Assembly (NCBI RefSeq): GCF_026153355.1
Contig: NZ_CP110636.1
Coordinates: 2,604,001 to 2,668,000, forward strand
Reading direction: 5' to 3'
Source of the DNA: Streptomyces endophytica
GTDB taxonomy: Bacteria; Actinomycetota; Actinomycetes; Streptomycetales; Streptomycetaceae
Length of the DNA stretch: 64,000 nt
Below are positions 36,264-45,447 of the stretch, one piece after another (position 1 is the first letter of the stretch; every line of letters begins with the position of its first letter). Both the position numbers and the translations under genes were made by a program. The notes beneath the pieces are model-generated. The model was not told where the DNA came from, ran no database searches, and was given only the letters and a program-made list of their open reading frames with translations.

Positions 36264-36968
36264 TCAGCGCAGCCCGGCCGCCGTCCCGTCCAGCCCCAGC
36301 AGCTCCTGGAGGGCCGCCGCGCCGGCGTCGGTGAGGCGTACCGCCCTGCCGCTGCCGCTGCGGCGGGCCCAGCGGCGGTCGAGCAGCCGGTCGCAGAGCC
36401 GGGCCCGGCCGTGCCCGCGAGATGGTTGCGGCGCGTGCCCGCGAGGTGGTTGCGGCGCTCGGTCCAGTCGAGGCAGGCACGGGCCGGCGGCCGGCGGCCG
36501 GCGGCCGGTGCGCAGGTCGGCCGGTTCGACGCCCAGCGCGTCGGTGAACCAGTCCCGGCCGGCGCCGGTGAGCGCGAAGCCGCCGTCCTGGTCGACCAGG
36601 CCGCGTGCGGTCCTCGCATCGGTGATCTCCCCCACGCCTTAAGGGCGCGGGAGGTACCCCCTCGCCGAGCAGGCCGGCGAGCTGGAGGTAGTGGTGGCGG
36701 CCCTGGCGCCGTTCGACGAGCAGTCCGCCCTCGGTCAGCCGGGTCAGGTGCTCGCTCGCCGTCGAGGGCGCGACCCGCGCGTACGCGGCCGGCTCGCCGG
36801 CCGTCCAGGCCGCCCGTCGAGCAGCGCCGGGCGGAAGGCGGCCCGGGTGCGGTCAGCGAGCAGCGCGGCCAGCCGTGCGAGCTCGGTGCTGTACGCCGGA
36901 GTGCCGTCCGCAGGGGCGCGGTGGGTCGCGGTCCGGTTCGTCGCGGTGCTGTACGCCGGAGTGGTCAT
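36264..36968 (-). pseudogene. Decayed ArsR-type winged-helix regulator
   Basis: From the ATG at 36968 the frame reads MTTPAYSTATNRTATHRAPA and TELARLAALLADRTRAAF but soon stops. Shifting frame near 36810 restores a winged helix (APSTASEHLTRLTEGGLLVE and QGRHHYLQLAGLLGEG). Then about 50 expected residues are missing, replaced by a short palindromic insert near 36626-36666. The tail (GFALTGAGRDWFTDALGVEP, CDRLLDRRWARRSG) is present but split by GCCGGCC expansion and a 24-bp duplication. This cannot be one sequencing slip, so I call it a true pseudogene. It was the divergent partner of the gene at 37032. Confidence 0.8.
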
Positions 36969-37031
36969 GACTCGATTGTCCGCCGCGAGTCTTCGGTGCG
37001 TACCGAAGGGACTCGTGCCTACGGTGCCCGT

Positions 37032-37865
37032 ATGAGCACCTCCCCGGAGTACGCCACCTTCCACTTCCACGCGCTGCACCACGCCGACCAGCCGCTGCTG
37101 CTGCCCAACGCCTGGGACGTCGCGTCGGCGGTGGCCCTCGCCGGGGCCGGATTCGCGGCGGTCGGCACGACGAGCCTGGGGGTCGCGGCGGCCCACGGCT
37201 ACCCGGACGGCCGCGGGCTCGCCGAGGTCAAGGACGCCACCCTCGCCCTGGCGCTGCGCCTCAACGGCCGGCTGGCCTGCCCGTACACCGTCGACATCGA
37301 GGGCGGGTTCGGTGGCGGGCCGGAGCAGGTGGCGGATCTGGCCGGGGCGCTGGCGGAGGCCGGGGCGGCGGGGCTCAATCTTGAGGACGGGCTGCCCGGT
37401 GGCGCGGGGCTGCAGGAAGCGGCGCGGCAGGCCGAGATGCTCGCCGCGGTGAAGCAGCGGGCGCCGGGACTGTTCCTGAACGCCCGGATCGACACCCATT
37501 GGCGGGTGACCACGCCACCGCCGCTGTCGGAGACGCTGGCCCGCGCCGAGGCCTATCTGACGGCGGGCGCGGACGGGGTGTTCGTGCCGGGGATCGTCGC
37601 CGACGAGGACATCGCGGTGCTGGTCCGCGAGGTCCAGGCCCCGCTGAACATCCTCTTCACGCCCGGCCGGCACACCGTCGCCCGGCTGGCGGAGCTCGGC
37701 GTGCGCCGGATCAGCACCGGTTCGCTGCTCTTCCGTACGGCCCTGCAGGCCACCCTCGGGACGGCGGAGGCGATCCGTACGGGGCAGCCGCTGCCGGAGC
37801 CGGGCGGCGCGGCGGTCATGTACGAGGACGTCCAGCGGATGGTGGGGGAGGAGCCGGGGGAGTAG
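37032..37865 (+). CDS. Isocitrate lyase/phosphoenolpyruvate mutase family protein
   Basis: This 277-aa TIM-barrel protein belongs to the ICL/PEPM superfamily. Signatures include LLLPNAWDVASAVALAGAGF, AVGTTSLGVAAAHGYPDG, the metal-binding YTVDIEGGFGG near residue 85, GAAGLNLEDGLPG and FLNARIDTHWR near residue 155. The enzyme may cleave or form a C-C or P-C bond next to a carboxylate, as 2-methylisocitrate lyase relatives do. The ATG at 37032 follows the divergent ArsR pseudogene by 63 bases, so it may have lost its local repressor. Confidence 0.9.
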   Translation: MSTSPEYATFHFHALHHADQPLLLPNAWDVASAVALAGAGFAAVGTTSLGVAAAHGYPDGRGLAEVKDATLALALRLNGRLACPYTVDIEGGFGGGPEQVADLAGALAEAGAAGLNLEDGLPGGAGLQEAARQAEMLAAVKQRAPGLFLNARIDTHWRVTTPPPLSETLARAEAYLTAGADGVFVPGIVADEDIAVLVREVQAPLNILFTPGRHTVARLAELGVRRISTGSLLFRTALQATLGTAEAIRTGQPLPEPGGAAVMYEDVQRMVGEEPGE

Positions 37866-37882
37866 GTCCCCCCGCCCGGCGC

Positions 37883-38167
37883 TCAGGCCTGCCGGCCCCG
37901 GCCCGCCTGGCGGCGGCGGTGGACGGCGACGGCCGCGCCCGCCACGCCCAGCGCGCCCGCGCCCCCGATCAGGCCCGCCTTCGGCAGGTGCCCGGCCTTC
38001 TCGGCGATCCCGGCCAGCCCGTTGTCGGGCAGCATGATCGACGTACGGCTTTCCGTGGGCGCGGTGGAGTCCGCGGCGACGGCGGCGCCCGCGGGCAGCA
38101 GCAGGACGGCGAGCGCACCGGCGGCGACGGTGGCGGTACGGATCATGGAGCGGCGCTGGGCCCGCAT
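37883..38167 (-). CDS. Small secreted or membrane-anchored protein
   Basis: The 94-aa protein has a signal peptide (MRAQRRSMIRTATVAAGALA, then LLLPAGAAVAA, cut near residue 34), a short mature part, and a C-terminal hydrophobic stretch ending in HRRRQAGRGRQA. HLPKAG just before the hydrophobic stretch recalls a sortase sorting signal but does not match LPxTG or LAxTG. AGGAG lies eight bases before the ATG. The family is not recognised. It converges on the PEP-mutase-like gene, with 17 bases between stops. Confidence 0.7.
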   Translation of the reverse strand: MRAQRRSMIRTATVAAGALAVLLLPAGAAVAADSTAPTESRTSIMLPDNGLAGIAEKAGHLPKAGLIGGAGALGVAGAAVAVHRRRQAGRGRQA

Positions 38168-38530
38168 GGGTACTCCTCGTCGGGGGCGGCTCGGGCCGCC
38201 CGGGGTCACGGTACGGCAGGCACCTTACGGAGCGTCCTTAACGGCAATCCGTACGTTGTGTAACAGTCAGCAAGATCTCTGGGATCGGTCCCGTGACAAT
38301 GCGCCCACCAGTTCGGGCCAAAGGCCGCGAGTCCGGCAAGGTGTTCGAGGCGCCGTCCTGGGCATCGGCCGCCGCTTCGCCAACGCCCCCGACGGCGGCG
38401 CCCGCGCCGTCCTCCGCCTCCCGCGGGAAGCCGCCTCGGCGCCGCCCTGAGCGGCTGACCGGCCCACGCCGCGCCCGCCGCTCAGCCGCGCCCGCCGCTC
38501 ATCGGCCGATCACCGCCCGATGGCCTCCGG
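38168..38530. other. Intergenic region, no supported gene
   Basis: This gap lies between the start of the small secreted protein gene and the 3' end of recQ. It contains two copies of CCGCGCCCGCCGCTCA-like sequence near 38468 and 38483. No frame here shows a recognisable domain or good start. Confidence 0.4.
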
Positions 38531-40561
38531 TCACCAGTCGATGTCGTCCGGCGGCTCCGGCAGCGCCTCGTCGTCCTCCGGCTCGGGCCCGGCGTCGGGC
38601 GCGGGCGCGGCGTCGGGCGCACCGCCGGGCGCGGGATCGGCGGCCGCCGCCGCGCGCCCACCGCCCGCGTCCTCCCCGTCGCGCTCCCGCCCCGCCAGCA
38701 CGTCCAGGATCTGCTGGCCGTACTTCACGAGCTTGTTCTCGCCGACCCCGGTGACCGTCCCGAGTTCGGTCGTCGTCGCCGGTCCCAGAAGGGCGATCTC
38801 CCGCAGCGTCGCGTCATGGAAGATCACGTACGCGGGCACGCCCTGCTCCTTGGCCGTACGGGCCCGCCAGCCGCGCAGCGCCTCGAAGACCGGCAGCTTT
38901 TCCTCGGGCAGGTCCACCGGCGCCCGCTTCCCCTTCGCGGCCTTCGCCTTCGCGGCCCGCGCGGCCTTCTCCGGCTCCCGCCGCATCGGCACCTCGCGCC
39001 CGCCGCGCAGCACCTCGCCGCTCGTCCCGGTGAGCACCAGCGTGCCGTAGTCGCCCTCGACGGAGAGCAGTCCCTGCGCCAGCAACTGCCGTACGACACC
39101 GCGCCATTCGGCCTCGCGGAGGTCGTCGCCCACCCCGAAGACGCTCAGCGCATCATGGTCGAACTGGATGACCTTCGCGGTCTTCTTCCCCATCAGGATG
39201 TCGATGATCTGGCCCGCGCCGAACTTCTGCCCGCGCTCGCGCTGCAGCCGTACGACCGTCGACAGCAGCTTCTGCGCGGCGACCGTGCCGTCCCAGGTCT
39301 GCGGCGGGGACAGGCACGTGTCGCAGTTGCCGCAGGTGGTGCCGGCGCTGTCCTGCCCGAAGTACGCCAGCAGCCGGACCCGCCGGCACTGCACCGTCTC
39401 GCACAGCGCCAGCATCGCGTCGAGGTGGGCGGACAGCCGCCGCCGGTGCGCCTCGTCGCCCTCCGAACCGTCGATCATCTTCCGCTGCTGGACCACGTCC
39501 TGCAGTCCGTACGCCAGCCAGGCCGTCGAGGGCTGGCCGTCCCGGCCGGCGCGCCCGGTCTCCTGGTAGTAGCCCTCCACCGACTTGGGCAGGTCCAGAT
39601 GCGCCACGAACCGCACGTCCGGCTTGTCGATCCCCATCCCGAACGCGATGGTGGCGACCACGACCAGCCCGTCCTCCCGCAGGAACCGCGCCTGGTGCTC
39701 CGCGCGCGTCCGGGCGTCGAGGCCGGCGTGGTACGGCACCGCGGCGATGCCGTTCTCCACCAGGAACTGCGCGGTCTTCTCCACGGAGGCCCGCGAGAGG
39801 CAGTAGACGATCCCGGCGTCCCCGGCGTGCTCGCTCCGCAGCAGCTCCAGCAGCTGCCGCTTGGGCTCGCTCTTGGCCACGATCCGGTACTGGATGTTCG
39901 GCCGGTCGAAGCTCGCGACGAAGTGCCGGGCCTCCGCCATCTTCAGGCGGGAGGTGATCTCGGCGTGCGTGGCGTCGGTCGCCGTGGCCGTCAGCGCGAT
40001 CCGCGGCACGTCGGGCCAGCGCTCGTGCAGCATCGACAGCGCCAGATAGTCCGGCCGGAAGTCGTGCCCCCACTGCGCCACGCAGTGCGCCTCGTCGATC
40101 GCGAAGAGGGAGACCTTCCCGCGGTCCAGCAGGCTCAGTGTCTGCTCCACCCGCAGCCGCTCCGGCGCCAGATACAGCAGATCCAGCTCGCCGGCCAGGA
40201 ACTCCGCCTCGACGAGCCGCCGCTCCTCCAGGTCCTGCGTCGAATTGAGGAACCCGGCCCGCACCCCGAGCGCCCGCAGGGCGTCGACCTGGTCCTGCAT
40301 CAGCGCGATCAACGGCGAGATCACGACCCCGACACCCGGCCTGACCAGCGACGGAATCTGATAGCAGAGCGACTTGCCGCCACCGGTCGGCATCAGGACG
40401 ACGGCGTCGCCGCCCCCTATGACGTGCTCGATGATCTCCTGCTGACTGCCCCGGAACGCGTCGTACCCGAAGACGCGGCGCAGCACCTGCACCGCCTCGC
40501 CCGCCTCCGGAGCGTCTGCTGCATCCATGTCCTCGACCATTCCCACGTCCGCCAGAGCCAC
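38531..40561 (-). CDS. recQ: ATP-dependent DNA helicase RecQ
   Basis: This 676-aa RecQ helicase unwinds DNA during recombination and fork repair. Superfamily 2 motifs are all present: [15 protein letters not shown] (motif 0), [12 protein letters not shown] (Walker A), [17 protein letters not shown] (DEAH), ALTATAT and ETGRAGRDG (motif VI). The zinc-binding RQC region has [12 protein letters not shown] and CGNCDTC; a HRDC domain covers residues 545-620 ([20 protein letters not shown]). The C-terminal 60 residues are Asp/Pro/Ala-rich. The GTG at 40561 is used; ATG codons at residues 8 and 12 are alternatives. Confidence 0.95.
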   Translation of the reverse strand: MALADVGMVEDMDAADAPEAGEAVQVLRRVFGYDAFRGSQQEIIEHVIGGGDAVVLMPTGGGKSLCYQIPSLVRPGVGVVISPLIALMQDQVDALRALGVRAGFLNSTQDLEERRLVEAEFLAGELDLLYLAPERLRVEQTLSLLDRGKVSLFAIDEAHCVAQWGHDFRPDYLALSMLHERWPDVPRIALTATATDATHAEITSRLKMAEARHFVASFDRPNIQYRIVAKSEPKRQLLELLRSEHAGDAGIVYCLSRASVEKTAQFLVENGIAAVPYHAGLDARTRAEHQARFLREDGLVVVATIAFGMGIDKPDVRFVAHLDLPKSVEGYYQETGRAGRDGQPSTAWLAYGLQDVVQQRKMIDGSEGDEAHRRRLSAHLDAMLALCETVQCRRVRLLAYFGQDSAGTTCGNCDTCLSPPQTWDGTVAAQKLLSTVVRLQRERGQKFGAGQIIDILMGKKTAKVIQFDHDALSVFGVGDDLREAEWRGVVRQLLAQGLLSVEGDYGTLVLTGTSGEVLRGGREVPMRREPEKAARAAKAKAAKGKRAPVDLPEEKLPVFEALRGWRARTAKEQGVPAYVIFHDATLREIALLGPATTTELGTVTGVGENKLVKYGQQILDVLAGRERDGEDAGGGRAAAAADPAPGGAPDAAPAPDAGPEPEDDEALPEPPDDIDW

Positions 40562-40789
40562 CCCGAAAGCCTACGAGCTCCGTCCACCTCCCGCGGCCCC
40601 TGTGGATAACTCGCCCCTCGCCCGGCCCGGCGCGGTCCCCCGCATCGCGGTGGGAGGCCGTGCGCAATCCGTTCGGCCGCACGCAACGGCCCACTCCCCT
40701 CCCTCCCGGCTCACGATGGTCAGGGGAGCCGCGCGCGGCAGCAGGGGCGGGCGGCCCGCCGCTCCGGCCCATGGACCACGGGAGAACAG

Positions 40790-41110
40790 ATGCCCAAGTA
40801 TCTGGTGCAGGCGAGCTACACCCCTGAGGGGATGAAGGGGCTGCTCGCCGAGGGCGGCAGCGGCCGCCGGGCCGCCGTACAGCAGGCGGTCGCCTCCTGC
40901 GGCGGCACCCTGGAGTCGATGTATTTCGCCTACGGCGAGACGGACCTCTACTGCATCGTCGACTTCCCCGACCCGCTCGCGATGGCCACCGTCGCCATGA
41001 CGGTCCGGGCCTCGGGCGCGCTGCAGTCCACGGCGACCCCGCTGCTTGCCGTCGAGGACATCGACGAGGCCGCCAAGAAGGCCGTCGCGTTCCGCCCACC
41101 CGGCAACTGA
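40790..41110 (+). CDS. GYD domain-containing protein
   Basis: This 106-aa protein is a complete GYD domain of the dimeric alpha-beta barrel type: MPKYLVQASYTPEGMKGLLA, VASCGGTLESMYFAYGETDL, CIVDFPDPLAMATVAMTVRA. The function of the family is poorly known; the fold is that of small stress- or ligand-binding proteins. GGGAGAACAG precedes the ATG. Its stop lies directly before the tRNA-like sequence at 41112. Confidence 0.9.
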   Translation: MPKYLVQASYTPEGMKGLLAEGGSGRRAAVQQAVASCGGTLESMYFAYGETDLYCIVDFPDPLAMATVAMTVRASGALQSTATPLLAVEDIDEAAKKAVAFRPPGN

Positions 41111-41111
41111 G

Positions 41112-41147
41112 TGCCCCCGGCAGGACTAGAACCTGCGACACCCGCTT
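41112..41147 (-). repeat. Copy of the 3' end of tRNA-Arg (attachment-site-like)
   Basis: These 36 bases match the 3' half of the tRNA-Arg gene at 46224-46259 with two differences, both in the T loop, and in the same orientation. A displaced tRNA 3' end on the far side of a segment is the mark left by elements that integrate into tRNA genes. Confidence 0.65.
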
Positions 41148-41489
41148 CAGGAGTCCCGGTGACCAGGTGGCTGAGGGTCCCCCGCAGTTCGCCGGCGTCC
41201 AGTTCTTCCTGGTCACAGGGCACGGGTCGGACGCCAGGTCCAGCGCCGGGCCGTTCTGTGTCGCGCCGTCCGCTCACGCATCGCTCACGCACGGCGGACG
41301 GCTGAGCGGACGGCTGACCATGTACGTGGCGCAGCTGTTGCCTCGGCTTCCCTTGCCCGGGCCGCGGGCGGGCCTCACGCCCGCCTGCGGTGTGAAAGGG
41401 GCCGAAACTCTCGTGCCGGCGCACTCCCTCGACTCACCGTTCTCTCGGCCGCATGAGGGCCAGGCGAGGCGGTCAGCCGACTCTGTGTG
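41148..41489. other. Region without supported gene inside the tRNA-bounded island
   Basis: GTGACCAGG at 41159-41167 and CCTGGTCAC at 41209-41217 form an inverted pair. The rest shows no coding signal that I trust; it precedes the 3' end of the MerR gene. Confidence 0.35.
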
Positions 41490-41837
41490 TCAGGAACCGG
41501 TGGGCTGACTCGGGTCGGCGGCGGCACGGCGCAGTGTTTCGTTGAGCTGCCGGGCCTCTTCGAGCTGGTCTTCGAGGATCACGATGCGACAGGCGGCATC
41601 GATCGGGGTGCCCTGGTCGACGAGTTCGCGGGCGCGGGCCGCGATGCGCAGCTGGTAGCGGGAGTACCGGCGGTGACCGCCTTCGGAGCGCAGGGGGACG
41701 ATGAGGCGGGCGTCACCGACTGCCCGCAGGAAGGCAGGCGTGGTGCCGATCATCTCCGCTGCCCGGCCCATGGTGTAAGCGGGGTAGTCGTCGTCATCGA
41801 ATTTGTCGGTGGTGTGCGGGGGAGTCTCTGTGGGCAT
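41490..41837 (-). CDS. MerR-type helix-turn-helix regulator
   Basis: The 115-aa protein has a MerR-like winged helix (YTMGRAAEMIGTTPAFLRAV, LIVPLRSEGGHRRYSRYQLR) and a helical C-terminus (CRIVILEDQLEEARQLNETL) that could form the dimer coiled coil. The N-terminal TPPHTTDKFDDDDYPAY is acidic. AGAGG lies before the ATG at 41837. No effector-binding cysteines are present, so it is of the short sensorless type. A large hairpin sits 26-58 bases upstream of the start. A decayed second copy lies near 45060-45200. It is divergent from cspA. Confidence 0.85.
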   Translation of the reverse strand: MPTETPPHTTDKFDDDDYPAYTMGRAAEMIGTTPAFLRAVGDARLIVPLRSEGGHRRYSRYQLRIAARARELVDQGTPIDAACRIVILEDQLEEARQLNETLRRAAADPSQPTGS

Positions 41838-41862
41838 CGAACCTCTTCATGGGACGCGTTGA

Positions 41863-42064
41863 GGGGCCCTGGTGCCAGTGCGGCACCAGGGCCCCGAGGG
41901 GTGTCAACACCATCCGCCGGCACTGAGTGCCGGCCTTCTCTTTCCGCCTGCGCGCCCGAGTGGGCGGGGACGCGGGGATCGCAGCTGTGTGACCGGGGAC
42001 CACCTTCCCCTCCGGGGGCTGCGGCACCCGAGCGGACTCGTCCTCGCTCGGGCGATCCTGATGG
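41863..42064. ncRNA. Candidate structured element, copy 1
   Basis: GGGGCCCTGGTGCC at 41863-41876 pairs perfectly with GGCACCAGGGCCCC at 41882-41895. Further on, 20 bases at 41989-42008 and 39 bases at 42026-42064, including the stem CCGAGCG/CGCTCGG, are identical to copy 2 at 45240-45447. The last base pair of the large stem is C-G here and G-C in copy 2, a compensatory change. The strand is unknown; a minus-strand peptide frame is also shared, so coding cannot be excluded. Confidence 0.45.
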
Positions 42065-42773
42065 TGCTCGTACTTCTCTTCTTCCTCTTCCGGCTATCGC
42101 TGTGGTGCAGTCACGCCCGGCGGCCCTCAGGCCCGGCGCGGAAGTCAGTGGCGGGGCCCCTGCACATCCTGGCTCCGTTACTCCACTACCGCGCCTGTCG
42201 TGTTCGCGGCAGTTCCTGTCTGCCACGACGCACTGACTCCGTTGGCTACGAGAGAAACGGTAACCACGTGACCGGTGAATGTCTACTGCGCTCACTCCAG
42301 ATTTACGTCGCCTCCGGCATCAGAGTCGACCCGCCATCCACACTCCGGCGGCCACGCACCGCGCCGGTTCCGCTTCCCCTGGGCCCGGCGTGGTGGGGCC
42401 ACGGTCCGGCCGGACGCCTCCGCGCCCGCCTTACCCGGCTGCGCCGCCATGACTCCCTCCCCCGGGGGGTGGGGCCCGTGCAGCGTCGGTGGCGAGCCGG
42501 AGCGGCGGCACTTCCCGGGCCGTACAGGGGCGGCGGCGACGGTGAATATCTAATGCCCCAACTACAGAAATGAATACGGTGGCGGCAAGTGTTTTTTGTG
42601 CTCCCGAAATCCGGGTGATGGTGAGCCGCGCGGAGTCTTCGGTGCCGTGCTATCGTCGTTCTCAGTTGCAGTTGTGGTTCCCAAGACTTGCAAGCGTGCT
42701 CGCCGGTATGTGCGGCGGGAACGCTTTCGTATTTCCGGTGCTTATTTCCGGACGGGTGATCAACGCAGCGATG

Positions 42774-42798
42774 CGGAGTCCGCACGGTGCGGACTCCG
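42774..42798 (+). promoter_or_regulatory. Perfect hairpin in the cspA leader
   Basis: CGGAGTCCGCAC at 42774-42785 pairs with GTGCGGACTCCG at 42787-42798. It ends 12 bases before the AAGGAG ribosome site at 42811, a position suited to control of translation by temperature or by a protein. Confidence 0.55.
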
Positions 42799-42823
42799 GG
42801 CACTGCCCCGAAGGAGATATGAC

Positions 42824-43027
42824 ATGGCTACTGGCACCGTGAAGTGGTTCAACGCGGAAAAGGGTTTCGGCTTCATCGAGCAGGACGGTGGCGGCGCTGA
42901 CGTCTTCGCCCACTACTCGAACATCGCCGCCCAGGGCTTCCGCGAGCTGCAGGAAGGCCAGAAGGTGAACTTCGACGTGACGCAGGGCCAGAAGGGCCCG
43001 CAGGCCGAGAACATCGTTCCCGCCTGA
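42824..43027 (+). CDS. Cold-shock protein, CspA family
   Basis: This 67-aa single-domain OB-fold protein binds single-stranded RNA and DNA and melts RNA structure. It reads [20 protein letters not shown] with RNP1 (KGFGFI) and RNP2 (VFAHY) intact. AAGGAG lies seven bases before the ATG, and a frame extending upstream is only leader. A strong terminator follows. Together with the DEAD-box helicase gene 350 bases downstream it forms a cold-response-like pair. Confidence 0.97.
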   Translation: MATGTVKWFNAEKGFGFIEQDGGGADVFAHYSNIAAQGFRELQEGQKVNFDVTQGQKGPQAENIVPA

Positions 43028-43046
43028 CGCTGACGCGTACACGAAG

Positions 43047-43090
43047 CTGGGGCCCGCACCTTGGGTGCGGGCCCCAGTTCGTTTCTTTTG
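43047..43090 (+). terminator. Rho-independent terminator of cspA
   Basis: CTGGGGCCCGCACC at 43047-43060 pairs perfectly with GGTGCGGGCCCCAG at 43064-43077, followed by TTCGTTTCTTTT. Confidence 0.93.
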
Positions 43091-43375
43091 CGTGATTCCC
43101 TGGTGCGCGCGATCTCCGCACAGGCGGCACGGGGCGGCCCCGTTCGTGCCAATTCGCCACGGCCGCGGCGAGCCGGCAGACCTCCCGGCTCCATGACCCG
43201 GCAACGGTATCGCCCGTCCTGGTGGTGTTGCCGCCCTCTCTACGGCGTGCAGGGCCGGCATATTCCCGGCCGCTTTGTTTCATTTCTTTTCATCGGTTCG
43301 TTCTTGCGATTCTTTGTGCGGCGGCTCATTGCTGCCGGGAATTCCTCGACGTGCCGCATCGAGGAAGGCTTTCTC

Positions 43376-44893
43376 ATGAACCGCACAGCTCGCACGAATG
43401 ACCGCTACGCACGCTCGTCCGGCTCCGGCCGCGGCGGCTACCGCTCCGGCGCGCCGAATCGCTCCGGTGCGGGCCGCTCCGGGAGCAACGGACGGCGTCC
43501 TGCGGCGCTGCGGGGAGAGTTCGCCCCGCCCGTCACCCACACTCCCGCCCTGCCCCCGGCCGAGACTTTCGCCGAGCTGGACATGCCGCCGGCGCTGCTG
43601 GCGTCCCTCAGCGCGGAAGGCATGTCCGCCCCGTTCCCCATTCAGGCCGCCACGCTGCCGAATTCGCTGGCCGGACGTGACGTTCTCGGCCGTGGGCGCA
43701 CCGGATCGGGTAAGACGCTGGCTTTCGGCCTGGCCCTGCTGGCGCGTACCGCCGGACAGCGCGCCGAGCCGCGCCAGCCGCTGGCCCTGGTGCTGGTCCC
43801 CACCCGTGAGCTGGCCCAGCAAGTCACCGACGCGCTCACCCCGTACGCACGGCCGCTGAAGCTGCGGCTGGCCACCGTCGTCGGCGGGATGTCGATCGGC
43901 CGCCAGTCCGGCGCGCTGCGCGGCGGCGTCGAAGTTGTCGTCGCGACGCCGGGGCGGCTCAAGGACCTCATCGAGCGCGGCGACTGCCGCCTCAACCAGG
44001 TCGCCGTCACCGTGCTGGACGAGGCCGACCAGATGGCCGACATGGGCTTCATGCCCCAGGTCACCGCCCTGCTCGACCAGGTCCGGCCGGAGGGACAGAG
44101 GATGCTTTTCTCGGCCACCCTGGACCGTAATGTCGACCTGCTGGTCCGGCGCTACCTCACGGACCCGGTGGTCCATTCCGTCGACCCCTCGGCGGGCGCG
44201 GTCACCACGATGGAGCACCACCTCCTGCATGTCCACGGCGCCGACAAGCACGCCGCCACCACCGAGATCGCCGCCCGCGAGGGTCGCTCGATCATGTTTC
44301 TGGACACCAAGCACGCCGTCGACAACCTCACCAAGCACCTACTGAACAGCGGTGTCCGCGCCGCGGCCCTGCACGGAGGCAAGTCGCAGCCCCAACGCAC
44401 GCGCACGCTGGCGCAGTTCAGGACCGGTCATGTCACCGTCCTGGTGGCCACCAACGTCGCGGCACGCGGTATCCACGTGGACAACCTCGATCTCGTCGTC
44501 AACGTCGACCCGCCGAGCGATCACAAGGACTACCTGCACCGCGGCGGACGCACCGCCCGCGCCGGCGAGTCCGGCAGTGTCGTCACCCTTGTCCTGCCCA
44601 ACCAGCGCCGCACCATGAACCGCCTGATGGCCGACGCGGGCATCACCCCGCAGTCCACCCAGGTCCGATCCGGCGAGGCCGAACTCAGCCGGATCACCGG
44701 CGCCCAGGCTCCCTCCGGGATCCCGGTCACCCTCACCGCACCTGTGGTGGAACGCGCCAAGCGCAGCGGCTCCTCCACCCGCGGTCGACGCAGCCGCCCC
44801 GCCCAGGCCCGTCGTGCCGCCGGAACGTCCCGAGGCACGACCACGACTCCCGCTCCGACTCCGCGGCAGACCTCCACCACCGCGGCCGCCTAG
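43376..44893 (+). CDS. DEAD/DEAH box RNA helicase
   Basis: This 505-aa helicase has a Gly/Ser/Arg-rich N-terminus (60 residues), the Q motif (APFPIQAATLP), Walker A (GRTGSGKT near residue 108), VPTRELA, the DEAD box in VLDEADQMADMGF, LFSATLD, and motif VI as HRGGRTARAGE, slightly different from the usual HRxGRxGR. The C-terminal 100 residues are basic and Thr/Pro-rich. It should unwind structured RNA with ATP. The ATG at 43376 has GAGGAAGG upstream. The 348-base leader between the cspA terminator and the start has no other gene and may be regulatory. Confidence 0.93.
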   Translation: MNRTARTNDRYARSSGSGRGGYRSGAPNRSGAGRSGSNGRRPAALRGEFAPPVTHTPALPPAETFAELDMPPALLASLSAEGMSAPFPIQAATLPNSLAGRDVLGRGRTGSGKTLAFGLALLARTAGQRAEPRQPLALVLVPTRELAQQVTDALTPYARPLKLRLATVVGGMSIGRQSGALRGGVEVVVATPGRLKDLIERGDCRLNQVAVTVLDEADQMADMGFMPQVTALLDQVRPEGQRMLFSATLDRNVDLLVRRYLTDPVVHSVDPSAGAVTTMEHHLLHVHGADKHAATTEIAAREGRSIMFLDTKHAVDNLTKHLLNSGVRAAALHGGKSQPQRTRTLAQFRTGHVTVLVATNVAARGIHVDNLDLVVNVDPPSDHKDYLHRGGRTARAGESGSVVTLVLPNQRRTMNRLMADAGITPQSTQVRSGEAELSRITGAQAPSGIPVTLTAPVVERAKRSGSSTRGRRSRPAQARRAAGTSRGTTTTPAPTPRQTSTTAAA

Positions 44894-45059
44894 CCAGGTC
44901 CTGCCCGGGCGATCAGGGCCGGATCCGGCGTGACAGCCAAAGACGTCACGTTGTCGCACGGAGCACGGTTCGGCGGCGACATGATCGTCGACCTGGCCCT
45001 GGCCGTCCTCATCGGCGCCGCTGTTGGCCGCCTTCCCGTCCGTGACGAGGCCGGGCGGT

Positions 45060-45200
45060 GTACGGGTTCGACCAGGATGACGATGCGGCAGGGCGTCGGC
45101 AGGTTCCCGGGCGCGTGCGGCGATTCACAGCCGGTGACGGGAGTAACGGCGGTAGCCCTCGGAAGCAGGGGTGGCCCTCGTCGTCGACGGTCAAGAGGGG
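45060..45200 (-). pseudogene. Remnant of a MerR-type gene, copy of the gene at 41490
   Basis: On the minus strand this stretch matches the MerR gene in order: a GAGGGC-CACCGC-TACTCCCG block followed by CGCACGCGCCCGGGAAC and CCCTGCCGCATCGTCATCC. Stops and small deletions interrupt it, and the start region is lost. It stands in the same position relative to copy 2 of the structured element as the intact gene does to copy 1. Confidence 0.6.
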
Positions 45201-45239
45201 GTCAGCGGTCACAGCCCATCTCGACCAGTAACGGATTGT

Positions 45240-45447
45240 GGGGCCCTGGTGCGAACACGCACCAGGGCCCCGAGGGGATTCGAACACCATCTGCCGGCTT
45301 ACTGTGCTGCCGGCCTACTGTTTCCGCACCGTCGCCCGGGAGAGGGCAGCGTGTGCGGGGATCGCGGATGCGTGACCGGGGACCACCTTCCATTCCGGGG
45401 CCTGCGGTACCCGAGCGGACTCGTCCTCGCTCGGGCGATCCTGATGG
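45240..45447. ncRNA. Candidate structured element, copy 2
   Basis: GGGGCCCTGGTGCG at 45240-45253 and CGCACCAGGGCCCC at 45258-45271 form a perfect 14-bp stem closed by AACA. The 20-base block at 45372-45391 and the 39-base block at 45409-45447 are identical to copy 1, while sequence between them has drifted. Similarity continues weakly to about 45705. Confidence 0.45.

Larger units (their letters stand above)
41838..42823. other. 986-base gap between the MerR and cspA genes
   Basis: This contains the structured element at 41863-42064, a further stretch similar to 45450-45705, and from about 42540 an A/T-richer part that probably holds the cspA promoter and long leader. No convincing reading frame is present on either strand. 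Confidence 0.5.

Noticed and set aside
38293..38754. A + strand Arg/Pro-rich frame near the 3' end of recQ
   Set aside because: It overlaps the recQ coding region in antisense and shows no domain or ribosome site.
44930..45060. Possible transposase fragment ([20 protein letters not shown])
   Set aside because: The similarity is vague and short, with no terminal repeats, so it is mentioned only as part of degraded DNA.
45240..45300. A second tRNA suggested by GGATTCGAAC next to a strong stem
   Set aside because: No T stem, anticodon arm or acceptor stem can be drawn around it; the stem belongs to the duplicated element.
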